Assembly: GCA_043813895.1 (NCBI GenBank)
Contig: JBDRKQ010000077.1
Span: forward strand, 1 to 64,000
Length of the DNA: 64,000 nucleotides
Reading direction: 5' to 3'
Source of the DNA: CAZTAR01 sp043813895
GTDB lineage: Bacteria > Planctomycetota > Phycisphaerae > UBA1845 > UTPLA1
Shown: positions 54,329 through 62,684 of the stretch, piece by piece
Position numbering within the stretch: position 1 is the stretch's first letter
How the letters are laid out: each line of letters starts with the position of its first letter
Made by a program: the position numbers and the translations under genes
The notes under the pieces: model-generated
The model's database searches: none
Seen by the model: only the letters and a program-made list of their open reading frames with translations
What the model was told of the DNA's origin: nothing

Positions 54329-55996
54329 ATGTCCAGATCTCTCGATCTTGTACTACTGACCGATGAACCGATCGACTGGGAAGGGGACTACTGGTTTCGC
54401 GCAAGCAAGAAGATCGAGCGGGAGATGCGCAACCTTGACCTTACTAACGAGGACAAGGATGAATGCTGCAAACGCTTCGGCGTGCGCGAGTACTTTCGTC
54501 CACTACCGCCGAGTAAGGATGCTGCCGGTGGAAACAGAGCCTCGCAGCGCTACCGAATTCGCGTGCCGCATCGGCCCCACCTGAGCCTGTGTGACTTGGC
54601 AACGACTGCTAAGGCGGCCGGCTACGAAGTCCGCGTCGTTGACAACGTACTGCGATTCCCCGCCAGAATGGAGCAGGTCGAAGCACTGCTTCGCGAGAGG
54701 CCAAGGGCCGTCGGAATCTCCACGACCTTCATGTTGAGTGCGGAGATCGTCCGGGCATATGTAGACAAGATAAGGCCGTTGGCGCCTGATTCGAAACTGA
54801 TACTCGGAGGCCCAACTGTTCGAAAGGCCAAGGAACTGCACGACTATGCAGACTTTGCCGTCTTTGGCGATGGTGAGGACCCTCTCCTGGGGATCCTTGA
54901 AGTACTTCACGGAGATCGTTCCCCCGATTCGGTGCCGCACATTGCCTACCTTGACGACGAAGGGCTTCTTCAATATGGTCCGTCCGCGAGAGAGGCAGCT
55001 CATGTTGGGGCAATCGGCAAGCCGTACAAGGCGCGAGATGCGATGATTCCTGTACCGGATTGGCGATTAGTCAATCGTAGTTTCGCCAATGTCTTCTCCA
55101 TAGAGTTTTCGCGTGGTTGCAAATACAACTGTTATTACTGTTCCTACGATCGCGGCAAGAGCATCCGGAATCTCGAAGAAGTACGCCGGGAACTCATCGC
55201 CAATGCAGAACTTGGAATCACCAAGTATCGAGTCAGTGATTCCAACTTTACCGATGGGCCGGTCAAGTACAAACGATACCCCCACGATGTGTGCCAGTTG
55301 ATGATTGATCTCGATTTGGGACTCCAATGGTCCTGCTACGCACGCGTGGATGATTTGAGTGATGAGCTTGCGGACTTGGTGCGGAGGGCGGGTTGCTTCG
55401 GCGTCTTCTTCGGCGTAGAATCAGGGAGCGACAAGATTCTTAAACTCATGAGGAAGGGCCACAATCGCCAGGACGCGGTCGATGGCGTCTCGATCGCGAA
55501 GCGCAATGGACTGCGCTGCCATGCCAGCTTCATTGTCGGTTATCCCGGCGAGACAGAGGAGACGTTCCAGGAAACGCTTGACTTCATAGTCGAAACACAG
55601 CCCGAGACGGTGAACCTCGGCCAATTCCGGGTCGAACATGACACGCCGGTCTACGGTGTTGAAGCCTTCGAGCTTGAGGGTTTGGGTATGTCTTGGACCC
55701 ACAAAACGATGGACAGCAAGACGGCGGATGAACTTGTGGTCCGAGGCAACCAATACGTCCTCGACCACGGGATCTGTCTGGGTACGGAGTGCAGCTTCCC
55801 GACGTTTATGGGACTGGGCCTGACATTGGCGGAATCTCAGGAGATGATGCAAGACATGGATTTGGTCGGCCGGGATCAGTTCCGGCACGAGGAGCGATAC
55901 CAGCAAGCCTATCACCGGCTCCGACGCACGCTTCTGGAGACGTTTCCAAGAGCCATTGCGGCGGACCAAAAGGCCTGGGAAAGAAGCTCATCGTGA
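54329..55996 (+). CDS. Cobalamin-binding-type radical SAM protein (distinct type)
   Basis: This 555-residue protein has a divergent N-terminus (residues 1-80), then a B12-binding-type Rossmann domain (about 85-210, with VGISTTFMLSAEIV and KLILGGPTVRKAKEL). A radical SAM core follows with CKYNCYYC (cysteines 264, 268, 271). Typical later strands are visible (VFFGVESGSDKILKLMRKG, ASFIVGYPGETEETF). It is not a recent copy of the two other radical SAM proteins. It may carry out methylation or another radical step on the product. GAGGGG precedes the ATG. Confidence 0.9.
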   Translation: MSRSLDLVLLTDEPIDWEGDYWFRASKKIEREMRNLDLTNEDKDECCKRFGVREYFRPLPPSKDAAGGNRASQRYRIRVPHRPHLSLCDLATTAKAAGYEVRVVDNVLRFPARMEQVEALLRERPRAVGISTTFMLSAEIVRAYVDKIRPLAPDSKLILGGPTVRKAKELHDYADFAVFGDGEDPLLGILEVLHGDRSPDSVPHIAYLDDEGLLQYGPSAREAAHVGAIGKPYKARDAMIPVPDWRLVNRSFANVFSIEFSRGCKYNCYYCSYDRGKSIRNLEEVRRELIANAELGITKYRVSDSNFTDGPVKYKRYPHDVCQLMIDLDLGLQWSCYARVDDLSDELADLVRRAGCFGVFFGVESGSDKILKLMRKGHNRQDAVDGVSIAKRNGLRCHASFIVGYPGETEETFQETLDFIVETQPETVNLGQFRVEHDTPVYGVEAFELEGLGMSWTHKTMDSKTADELVVRGNQYVLDHGICLGTECSFPTFMGLGLTLAESQEMMQDMDLVGRDQFRHEERYQQAYHRLRRTLLETFPRAIAADQKAWERSSS

Positions 55997-56042
55997 TCCG
56001 GCCCGAGCGCATGTATAGTGAGCGTTTAGCTCTTGAAACGAC

Positions 56043-57065
56043 ATGAACATGAGATTGCCACGCACAATCAAGTCCGCCTCGCCCATGGCACAGGAGCGGA
56101 TCGCCCAGGCGCAGGCTCACAATAAGGCCCTGCGGTTCGACCTCGCGATCAAGGAAATCGACGCGGTCCTGGAGCGCGAGCCGCATCTTGCGGTCGCCTG
56201 GCTATTGCGAGGCAGGGTGTCCGTGGTTGTGGGGCGGTTGCCGGAAGCAGTCGCGGCTTTTCAGAGCGCGGCAGAAAACGACCCGGACATGGCCGAAGCT
56301 CATCTTGGCGTTGCCCATGCGTTGCGAGAGTTGGGCCGCCACTCGGAGGCCCTAGAAGCCTGTCGCCGTGCCCTGGCGCTGGAGCCGGAAGCATGGCTGG
56401 GCCATTTCATGTTGGGCTCGATCTGTGAACACCTCGGCAAGGAGGAAGAGGCTATTGCCGCCTATCGAGAGGTGTTCAGGATCAACCCCCAGATTACGGC
56501 GGCACACTACAAGATCGCTCGTCTCTTGCTTATCAATCATGATGACGATGCAGCTCTTGCCGAGTGCCAATCGGCTCTCCGACTAGGTATTCATGATCCG
56601 TCGGCCAGGATCGCCCTGGGCGACCTCTATCTCTCTCGGCAGGATGACAATCAAGCAATCCGGGAGTTTCAGGCCGCTGCAGGGCTCAATCCGAAGATGA
56701 ACGCGGCGTACCTGAAGGCTGGCGAAGCCATGGCACGAAAGGGAGATCTTGAGCAGGCTCTCGGTCAGTACAACGAAGCTCTCGCCCAGTCAATCGGCGA
56801 GGAAAAGATGACCTGCCTGGAGCGAATCGCAGGCATTCACTTTGTGCAGGCTCGCCACGAAGAAGCACTTGCGACCTACATCGAAGCCCTGGCGCTGTCG
56901 CCGCAAAGAGCCGATTTGTATTATCGCTTGCAGGAGGTGTTTGAGGCCTTGGGAAGAGACGAGGAAGCCCTGGATGCTCGCCGCAGAGCCTCCGAAATCG
57001 AATCGATAAGAAACCGACTGTCCGATCAGTCCCAGATGCCCGGTTCAGCCCATCGGGCCGGATGA
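56043..57065 (+). CDS. TPR-repeat protein (first of two in the cluster)
   Basis: This 340-residue soluble protein is built almost entirely of tetratricopeptide repeats, about eight units (for example GRLPEAVAAFQSAAENDP and GKEEEAIAAYREVFRINP). It has no signal peptide or enzyme domain. TPR superhelices hold protein complexes together, so it may scaffold the synthase or tailoring enzymes. A second TPR protein lies at 58994. The ribosome site is weak. Confidence 0.88.
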   Translation: MNMRLPRTIKSASPMAQERIAQAQAHNKALRFDLAIKEIDAVLEREPHLAVAWLLRGRVSVVVGRLPEAVAAFQSAAENDPDMAEAHLGVAHALRELGRHSEALEACRRALALEPEAWLGHFMLGSICEHLGKEEEAIAAYREVFRINPQITAAHYKIARLLLINHDDDAALAECQSALRLGIHDPSARIALGDLYLSRQDDNQAIREFQAAAGLNPKMNAAYLKAGEAMARKGDLEQALGQYNEALAQSIGEEKMTCLERIAGIHFVQARHEEALATYIEALALSPQRADLYYRLQEVFEALGRDEEALDARRRASEIESIRNRLSDQSQMPGSAHRAG

Positions 57066-57091
57066 CCCTCCTTTAAGCATGAGGAACAACT

Positions 57092-57403
57092 GTGGAGTTC
57101 GTCAAAGTCGCGAAGAAACGGGACGTCGCGCCAGACACGCCGTTCCGTGTGACAGTCGGGAATAGAGAGGTCGTTCTGTTCTGTGTAGATGGCACTTTCT
57201 ACGCATTGCCGAGTGCCTGCCCCCACCGCGAAGGCCCCCTGCACGAAGGATTGGTTGAGGGCAAGACGATCACCTGCCCATACCACTTCTCCAGATTTGA
57301 TCTCGACACCGGTGACGTGATCGAAGAGCCTGCCGCCACCGGCATCGAGAAGTACCAGATTCGTGTTCATGGCGATGATATTCTGGTTGCCATCCCCGAC
57401 TGA
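57092..57403 (+). CDS. Rieske-type 2Fe-2S ferredoxin
   Basis: This 103-residue protein has Rieske cluster ligands Cys43 and His45 in ACPHREG and Cys62 and His65 in TCPYHFS. The size and absence of other domains match ferredoxins of the NirD/BphF-like group. It would carry electrons to an oxygenase or reductase, but no Rieske oxygenase alpha subunit is visible in the window. GTG 57092 is the start, with GAGGA upstream. Confidence 0.92.
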   Translation: MEFVKVAKKRDVAPDTPFRVTVGNREVVLFCVDGTFYALPSACPHREGPLHEGLVEGKTITCPYHFSRFDLDTGDVIEEPAATGIEKYQIRVHGDDILVAIPD

Positions 57404-57480
57404 GGCGGGAGGCCAAAACTGCCACTTGCCGTTCGGCGGAACCGCGATCCCACTGGAACCGAGAGGCTCCACGCGGTAGG

Positions 57481-58839
57481 ATGACGATCGGCAATCGAGT
57501 AAACGGAAAACCGCGGCTCACAGACATGTCGATCAGTTCCTCGAATCATTCCGAAGAAACTGCCCTCCAAGCCGCAGAGACTGGTGTTCCGGGCCAAGCC
57601 GGAGTCGCGGACCGCTTCACCTTGTATCTGGTGTTTCTCTTCCTGTGCCTCTCGACCGTCGGCTTTGTCGATTCATTTGCAACGTCGTTCCGCTACTCGA
57701 TGATTACCTACGTTCGAGAGGATCTCGGCGAATCGTTCGCCTCAATTGTCGGCACCTTCAAATGGGTGTATCTGGGCTCATGCCTCTCATTCGTCCCGCG
57801 CGTTCTCGCGGACGTCTTCGGCCGGCGTCTCCTTCTCTGGATCACAATGGTGGGGCTGAGCCTGTTGCAGTGGGCCCTTGGATTTGCGCGAACCCCCCAT
57901 GAGTACGTGCTTCTTTTGGTGCTGCTGGCCATATTCTACAAGTCTGACATCTGGCTATTGGTCATGTCGGAAGAGGCCCCGCCGGCCCATCGCGGACTCT
58001 GCGCGGCCTTGACGGTCGCCTTCAGCTGCTCGGGGATTCTTGTGCTCGGTAGTCTGGTTCATCGGATGGGCGATGCTCCGGGCGCCTGGCGCGATGTCGC
58101 CAGATTCCCCGTCTGGGGTCTGCTCGCATCCATTCCCATTCTTCTCTTCGTCAGAGAAACTTGCCATTTCAAGAATACCCGTCCCAAACTCACACCCCGG
58201 CTGAGTTGGCGACTCATACGAGCTCCCTTTCAAAAGGAATACCGCAGGCGACTCATCGTGATGTCAGTATTGAAGATGTTCGTTGCAGGCGGCGCCGTGG
58301 TGATGATATCCCTCATGGGCACGGAGTATCTCCGCGTCGACAACGGATTCAGCCAAGAGCGTATTGGCCGCATCATCCAGCTTGATGTTGTTGCCATCAT
58401 CGCGGCGTGGGCGATTGCCGGGGCCTTGTCCGACCGAATCGGGCGACACAGGTGCCTCTACGCCTTCGGTTTGGTCTTTGTCATCTCGCTGCTCAACCTC
58501 GCACTCCTGCCCAAGGGATCGATCGGAGTTTTGATTGCCTATGTCGCCCAGGCCTGTGCCGCGACCGGGGTCTACGCAATACTGCGCGTTGTCACACTCG
58601 AACTGTTTCCCAACGACTTCAGGGCCACGGCCTCAGCGTGGACCGACCTGTTCATGACCTTGTTTGCCGCCGTGACGGCATGGTTCCTCAGCATTATCAC
58701 GAATTCACCAGACTCGGGCGGACCCGGAGTATCTCTGACTACATGTATCATCTGTGTTGCGCTCGTGCTGCCGCTGGTGTTGCCCCTTTTCGGACTGTTG
58801 CGGGAAACACGAGGCAGCCGACTGGAGAACATCCGCTAA
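57481..58839 (+). CDS. Major facilitator superfamily transporter
   Basis: This 452-residue membrane protein has about twelve hydrophobic helices and MFS loop motifs (DVFGRRLLLW after helix 2 and SDRIGRHRCLY in the second half). The first 45 residues are polar and cytoplasmic. It is placed among sugar/metabolite-type MFS carriers. In the cluster it is the most likely exporter of the small product or a precursor importer. ATG 57481 or ATG 57526 could be the start. Confidence 0.9.
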   Translation: MTIGNRVNGKPRLTDMSISSSNHSEETALQAAETGVPGQAGVADRFTLYLVFLFLCLSTVGFVDSFATSFRYSMITYVREDLGESFASIVGTFKWVYLGSCLSFVPRVLADVFGRRLLLWITMVGLSLLQWALGFARTPHEYVLLLVLLAIFYKSDIWLLVMSEEAPPAHRGLCAALTVAFSCSGILVLGSLVHRMGDAPGAWRDVARFPVWGLLASIPILLFVRETCHFKNTRPKLTPRLSWRLIRAPFQKEYRRRLIVMSVLKMFVAGGAVVMISLMGTEYLRVDNGFSQERIGRIIQLDVVAIIAAWAIAGALSDRIGRHRCLYAFGLVFVISLLNLALLPKGSIGVLIAYVAQACAATGVYAILRVVTLELFPNDFRATASAWTDLFMTLFAAVTAWFLSIITNSPDSGGPGVSLTTCIICVALVLPLVLPLFGLLRETRGSRLENIR

Positions 58840-58993
58840 AGGTGCTGCGAATGCTACTTTGCGACATCCTTGCAGAATGCCGGAATTGCTCACGCGCTCA
58901 GAGAGCGATATACATTATGATCGTGAAGCCCTCGGCCACAGGCAATCAAGAGCAATCGGGGTTGGATTCGATCCGAATGGGCGGGTAGGCGAT

Positions 58994-59923
58994 ATGTCCA
59001 GAGACTGTCCAAGGTTGCGGGAAGTCCCGCCGACATCCGTTGCTCTGGTCGCACTGGCCGGGGATCTGCTCCGGCAGGGGCACACGCATGCGGCTCTGGA
59101 GGAAGTGAACCGCGCCCTGCGCCGCAATCCCGAATTGGCCGCGGCGTGGCAGATGAAAGGTATTCTGCAATCTCAACAAGGACAGTTGGACGAAGCAGAG
59201 GCTTCGCACACGGTTGCAACTCGCCTGGACCCGAAAGATTCAGCGGCATGGTTGCTCCTGGCCAATGCGCGGCAAGCACTTGATCGACTGGACGGAGCGC
59301 TTGAAGCCGCCAGACGCGCGGTTCGACTGAACAGACATGATGCCCAGGCGCTCCTGCTTCTTGGTGAACTACTTGCCTCGACTGGTCGCAACAAGAAGGC
59401 GATGACATTGTATCGCCGCATCCTCTCGCGCGATCCGAATAATGCCCCCGCGCATTACGAGATCAGCCGCTTACTGGCTGAGGTCGGCAATACCGATGAA
59501 GCCGTTCACATGATAGACCGGGCCCTGCGGCTACGGCCGGGTGTGGCCGGGTATCATATTGTCGCCGGGGATCTCGCACGGCAGCAGGGCAGAGTTGATG
59601 AGGCGATCGCGGAATACCGAATCGCTGTGGACCTTGCCCCGACGGATAGTGTATCCATTGCGCGGTTGGGGATAATGCTCTACGAAGGCAATCGCCGCGT
59701 CGAGGCAATGACCATCCTCAACAAAGCCGTATTGCTGAGCCCTCGGCAATCTTACTGTTACCGGATGCTTGCTCGCATATATCAGGAAGAGGGCCGCAAG
59801 CAGGAGGCGGAGGAGATACTCCGAGTTGCCCAGAGCATAGAACCGGACCGTGATCCCGACGGTGATTGGACTCTCTTCGTATGTCAAAGCAACCGAAAGA
59901 TGCCGGATGGAGCCGGTCACTGA
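58994..59923 (+). CDS. TPR-repeat protein (second of two in the cluster)
   Basis: This 309-residue TPR protein has about seven repeats (for example GQLDEAEASHTVATRLDP, GRVDEAIAEYRIAVDLAP). An open frame reaches back to 58754 inside the MFS gene, but the sequence before 58994 has no TPR character. ATG 58994 follows a GGGTAGG-like site, and ATG 58877 is an alternative. It is probably a scaffold, paired with the TPR protein at 56043. Confidence 0.8.
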   Translation: MSRDCPRLREVPPTSVALVALAGDLLRQGHTHAALEEVNRALRRNPELAAAWQMKGILQSQQGQLDEAEASHTVATRLDPKDSAAWLLLANARQALDRLDGALEAARRAVRLNRHDAQALLLLGELLASTGRNKKAMTLYRRILSRDPNNAPAHYEISRLLAEVGNTDEAVHMIDRALRLRPGVAGYHIVAGDLARQQGRVDEAIAEYRIAVDLAPTDSVSIARLGIMLYEGNRRVEAMTILNKAVLLSPRQSYCYRMLARIYQEEGRKQEAEEILRVAQSIEPDRDPDGDWTLFVCQSNRKMPDGAGH

Positions 59924-59956
59924 GGCGCATGAACGAGGTCGCCGGAAAACACTTTG

Positions 59957-62275
59957 ATGATTGACGCCGTTTCTTCAACGCCATCTTTGCTTCGCGCGGA
60001 CCTGCAGATGATTGATCTGGGGGCATCGGAAACCGTACTGCGCGATCGCGCGACGGGAACTCACTTCCGGTTCGGTGACGAGGAACGGATCCTGATCCAA
60101 TGGTTCGATGAAGGGCTGAGGTTGACCGAGATCAGACGGAGGTACCTAGAGAAATACGGGCAGAAGCTGTCTCGGCGCCACGTTCGCGAATTCGCGGAGC
60201 AGCTAAGCGCCCTGGGGCTCACGGCAACAAAGAACGCACCTGCGACGTCTGGTTCCGCAACCCTGCCGGCGGACGAAGCGACCATTCCCATGCCATGGTC
60301 GACTGAGGACCCCGTGGCACGGTTGAACCACGGCTTCGATCTGTTGCTGCTCACGCTCGGATGGCTGTTACACCCGGTCGTCCTGCTTCCGATCATAGCT
60401 CTGGCGATACTTGCCGGCATGGGTTTCGTCGAGAGAGCCGACCGCTTTGCAGAGGAACTGGTCGAGATGGCACGGCCGTCAACACTGCGATTCCTGCTCT
60501 TGGTCCTGCTGTGCAGGCTGTTCTGCCTCAACCTGCCCAGAGAGATACTGATGGCGATGGCCGCTCGCCAATCCGGAGGGCGGGTCCGCGGCTTTGAATT
60601 CAAACTGGTCTACGGATTCCTGCCCACGGTCCAGATAGCCGTCGAGGACGCTGCCTTGGCGCCCGATGGGCGAGGGCCGTGGAGACTCTTGACGATTCGG
60701 TTCTGGACGACGTTGGCCATTGCTTCTTTGGCCATGGCGGGTTGGCTCGTCGCGGACAGCGGTTCAATCATCGGCGCCTTCTGTCTCGTGCTCATCGTGC
60801 CGGCTCTTGTCGGGACGGCGATGCACTTCAATGTGTTCATGCCTCTCGACGGCTATTTGGTACTATCATCCTGGTTGCGCGTGCCTCGACTGATCGAGAG
60901 AGCAACATCGCATACCGCCGCATGGCTCAGTCTCAGATGGGCGCCGGAACCGCTGACCCCCGATGAGCGATTCTGGTTCAGAATCTACGGAGTTCTCGTT
61001 TATCTCTGGCGTCTTGTCGCTGTTATTGCCATCGTAGGCGGCCTCGGATGGATCCTTGTCGCCCGAGAAGGCCGACTCGGCGCTCTTATCGTGACCGGCC
61101 TGCTCGCAGTCCGGTGCGGGGACCTGATCAGGAGAAGTGCAATGGGAAACAAACCAATCAAATGGGCCGTGCGGACCGGTGGCCGGTGGTGGATTCGCTG
61201 GCCGTTGCGGCTTGTCGTCCTTGGCGCCCTCATCGCCTGCGGTTTCATTCCGTACTCTCACGAGGTAAGTGGCGAATGCCGCCTCGTTCCGCAGGCGGAG
61301 GTGGGCCTGCGAGCCGAGATAGCAGGGAGAGTCCAGACAGTCCACGTCGCCGAGGGCACTCACGTCGAAGAAGGCGACGTGGTCGTCACGCTTGCGGCCC
61401 GTGAGGAAAAAGGCAGAGTTGAGGTCTCCCGCGCCCAGCTAGCCAAGGCCCGCGCCGAACTCGCACTGCTGAAAGCCGGCTCTCGACCGGAAGAGATCGC
61501 GATGGCGACTGAGCAGTTGAAGCTCCGGCAGATCGAGTCCGAACTGGCGAGTGTGGAATTCAAGCGCCTGACGCGAATCGCCGAAACGGGGGCCGCCAAT
61601 GACCTGGAATTGTCCCGCGCGAAAGAAGAACACGATAGTGCCGAGCAGGTCGTCCGGATATCCCGGGAGTACCTCCAGCGCGTGGAGAAGGGTGCACGCG
61701 ACGAGGAGATTCAGATCGCCGAGGCGGAAGTCGAACGACTTGAAGCCCAACTTGCGCATGACGAGGAGATGTACTCACTGCGTGAGATCAGGGCGCCCAT
61801 AGCCGGCCGCGTCGTGACCCCCAACATCGAGCAGCGTCTCGGCCAGTACGTGTTTCCCGGTGACCTGCTCGCGGTCATACACGATACTTCACGTCTGAGA
61901 GTGCAAATGGTCGTGCCGGATGCCGGGGCTCCTTATGCGAAGCCTGGCGCCAGGGTGAAGGTGAGGTTCTGGGCGCTCGACGGCGAGTTGCTCGGCGGAC
62001 GTGTTCAGAGCGTGTCCTCCTATGCCGCGGACTATACCGAGCTGAATGTCGAGCGGATCCGATCTGATCGCGAGATTCTGCTGGAAGACGCCGTCCGGGC
62101 CGACGAGGATCGATACGTTCGAGCCTACATCGAGTTGAATGCGACTGATCTCCCCTTGCGACCTGGCATGAAAGGCTACGCCAGGATCATCGTCAACAAG
62201 GAGTTCCTCTGGCACTCGCTTGCCCGCCCCCTGGTCCGCTTCGCTCGCGTTGAGGTTTGGTCCTGGCTTCCATGA
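59957..62275 (+). CDS. PqqD-like / degenerate M50 / HlyD-like membrane fusion protein
   Basis: This 772-residue protein starts with a PqqD-like winged-helix segment (residues about 18-90, LLxxDxxT-type FGDEERILIQWFDEG). A six-to-eight-helix membrane region resembling M50 peptidases follows. The site HExxHxxxARxxGG appears as REILMAMAARQSGG, so both zinc histidines are gone, while PLDGY with the third-ligand Asp remains (about residue 296). A last transmembrane helix precedes a HlyD periplasmic adaptor domain (biotinyl-lipoyl halves at VAEGTHVEEGDVV and IRAPIAGRVV, with a long coiled-coil hairpin). It is probably an export adaptor rather than a protease. No ABC transporter or TolC partner is in the window. 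TTG 59954 is an alternative start. Confidence 0.87.
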   Translation: MIDAVSSTPSLLRADLQMIDLGASETVLRDRATGTHFRFGDEERILIQWFDEGLRLTEIRRRYLEKYGQKLSRRHVREFAEQLSALGLTATKNAPATSGSATLPADEATIPMPWSTEDPVARLNHGFDLLLLTLGWLLHPVVLLPIIALAILAGMGFVERADRFAEELVEMARPSTLRFLLLVLLCRLFCLNLPREILMAMAARQSGGRVRGFEFKLVYGFLPTVQIAVEDAALAPDGRGPWRLLTIRFWTTLAIASLAMAGWLVADSGSIIGAFCLVLIVPALVGTAMHFNVFMPLDGYLVLSSWLRVPRLIERATSHTAAWLSLRWAPEPLTPDERFWFRIYGVLVYLWRLVAVIAIVGGLGWILVAREGRLGALIVTGLLAVRCGDLIRRSAMGNKPIKWAVRTGGRWWIRWPLRLVVLGALIACGFIPYSHEVSGECRLVPQAEVGLRAEIAGRVQTVHVAEGTHVEEGDVVVTLAAREEKGRVEVSRAQLAKARAELALLKAGSRPEEIAMATEQLKLRQIESELASVEFKRLTRIAETGAANDLELSRAKEEHDSAEQVVRISREYLQRVEKGARDEEIQIAEAEVERLEAQLAHDEEMYSLREIRAPIAGRVVTPNIEQRLGQYVFPGDLLAVIHDTSRLRVQMVVPDAGAPYAKPGARVKVRFWALDGELLGGRVQSVSSYAADYTELNVERIRSDREILLEDAVRADEDRYVRAYIELNATDLPLRPGMKGYARIIVNKEFLWHSLARPLVRFARVEVWSWLP

Positions 62276-62684
62276 ATTCGCTGATACCTGGCGATTGAAC
62301 CACACAGCGGCAGGTGTGCATGTATTGAGCAGTGCAGTCGTCCTCCGTAAGGAAATCGCCGCGCACGTGATCCGGATCCAGATCAACTGTATCTTGGCGA
62401 CCTGCGGCCGATTATCGCCCGCCGAGTTCTGAGAAGACGCCCCCAGTCGATCTCGCCAAGGCGTGCCGGGCCCCCAGACGGCCGTGGATGACCGCCGACA
62501 CGGACACACTCTTGGAGGTTATCGGAGAAGACAAGAACGACGGGCTCTGGAAAGCTGGGGAGCATTTGCGGATTGTGACTCCGCATTCTATGTTTGTGCA
62601 GGCTCCAGCATAGCCCTAGTTCTGTAGGCGGCAGTTTTGATCTAACTCGCTCGAACGCGCTACACGCGTGGGGGGGAGAGAGTT
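62276..62684. other. Intergenic region at the right edge of the cluster
   Basis: This 409-base region separates the HlyD-like gene from the secreted hydrolase. It holds one small frame of interest (62488-62613) and a strong GGGGGGAGAGAG ribosome site just before 62685. No clear terminator or strong promoter was identified; a weak TTGTGC-N17-TAGTTC occurs near 62595-62624. Confidence 0.5.
62488..62613 (+). CDS. Possible 41-codon small protein
   Basis: An ATG-started frame encodes 41 residues, including LLEVIGEDKNDGLWKAGEHLRIV. The frame stays open upstream to about 62371, and the composition looks more protein-like than neighbouring frames. There is no ribosome site and no family was recognised. 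It could be a remnant of a gene end or chance; listed only so that it can be checked. Confidence 0.2.
   Translation: MTADTDTLLEVIGEDKNDGLWKAGEHLRIVTPHSMFVQAPA

Larger units (their letters stand above)
23057..62275 (+). other. 39-kb biosynthetic gene cluster (polyketide/secondary-lipid type)
   Basis: All 22 genes in this stretch are on one strand with short gaps or overlaps. They combine a two-protein iterative-type synthase, a discrete carrier protein, chain-processing enzymes, cobalamin-type radical SAM proteins, methyltransferases, a Rieske protein and export proteins. The synthase domain order recalls polyunsaturated fatty acid (Pfa) and heterocyst glycolipid (Hgl) synthases, which make specialised lipids. 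The tailoring set is not one I recognise from any characterised pathway. Boundaries are inferred: the promoter at 22903 on the left, and a 409-base gap before an unrelated secreted hydrolase on the right. Confidence 0.8.

Noticed and set aside
23057..62275. Ladderane lipid cluster as known from anammox planctomycetes
   Set aside because: The expected set of separate FabF-type enzymes and phytoene-desaturase-like oxidoreductases is absent; the synthases here are multidomain.
47629..62275. A ribosomal-peptide (RiPP) cluster, suggested by radical SAM, PqqD-like and M50-like domains
   Set aside because: No convincing precursor peptide was found, the radical SAM proteins are B12-type without a visible SPASM-type cysteine-rich tail, and the M50 site is degenerate.
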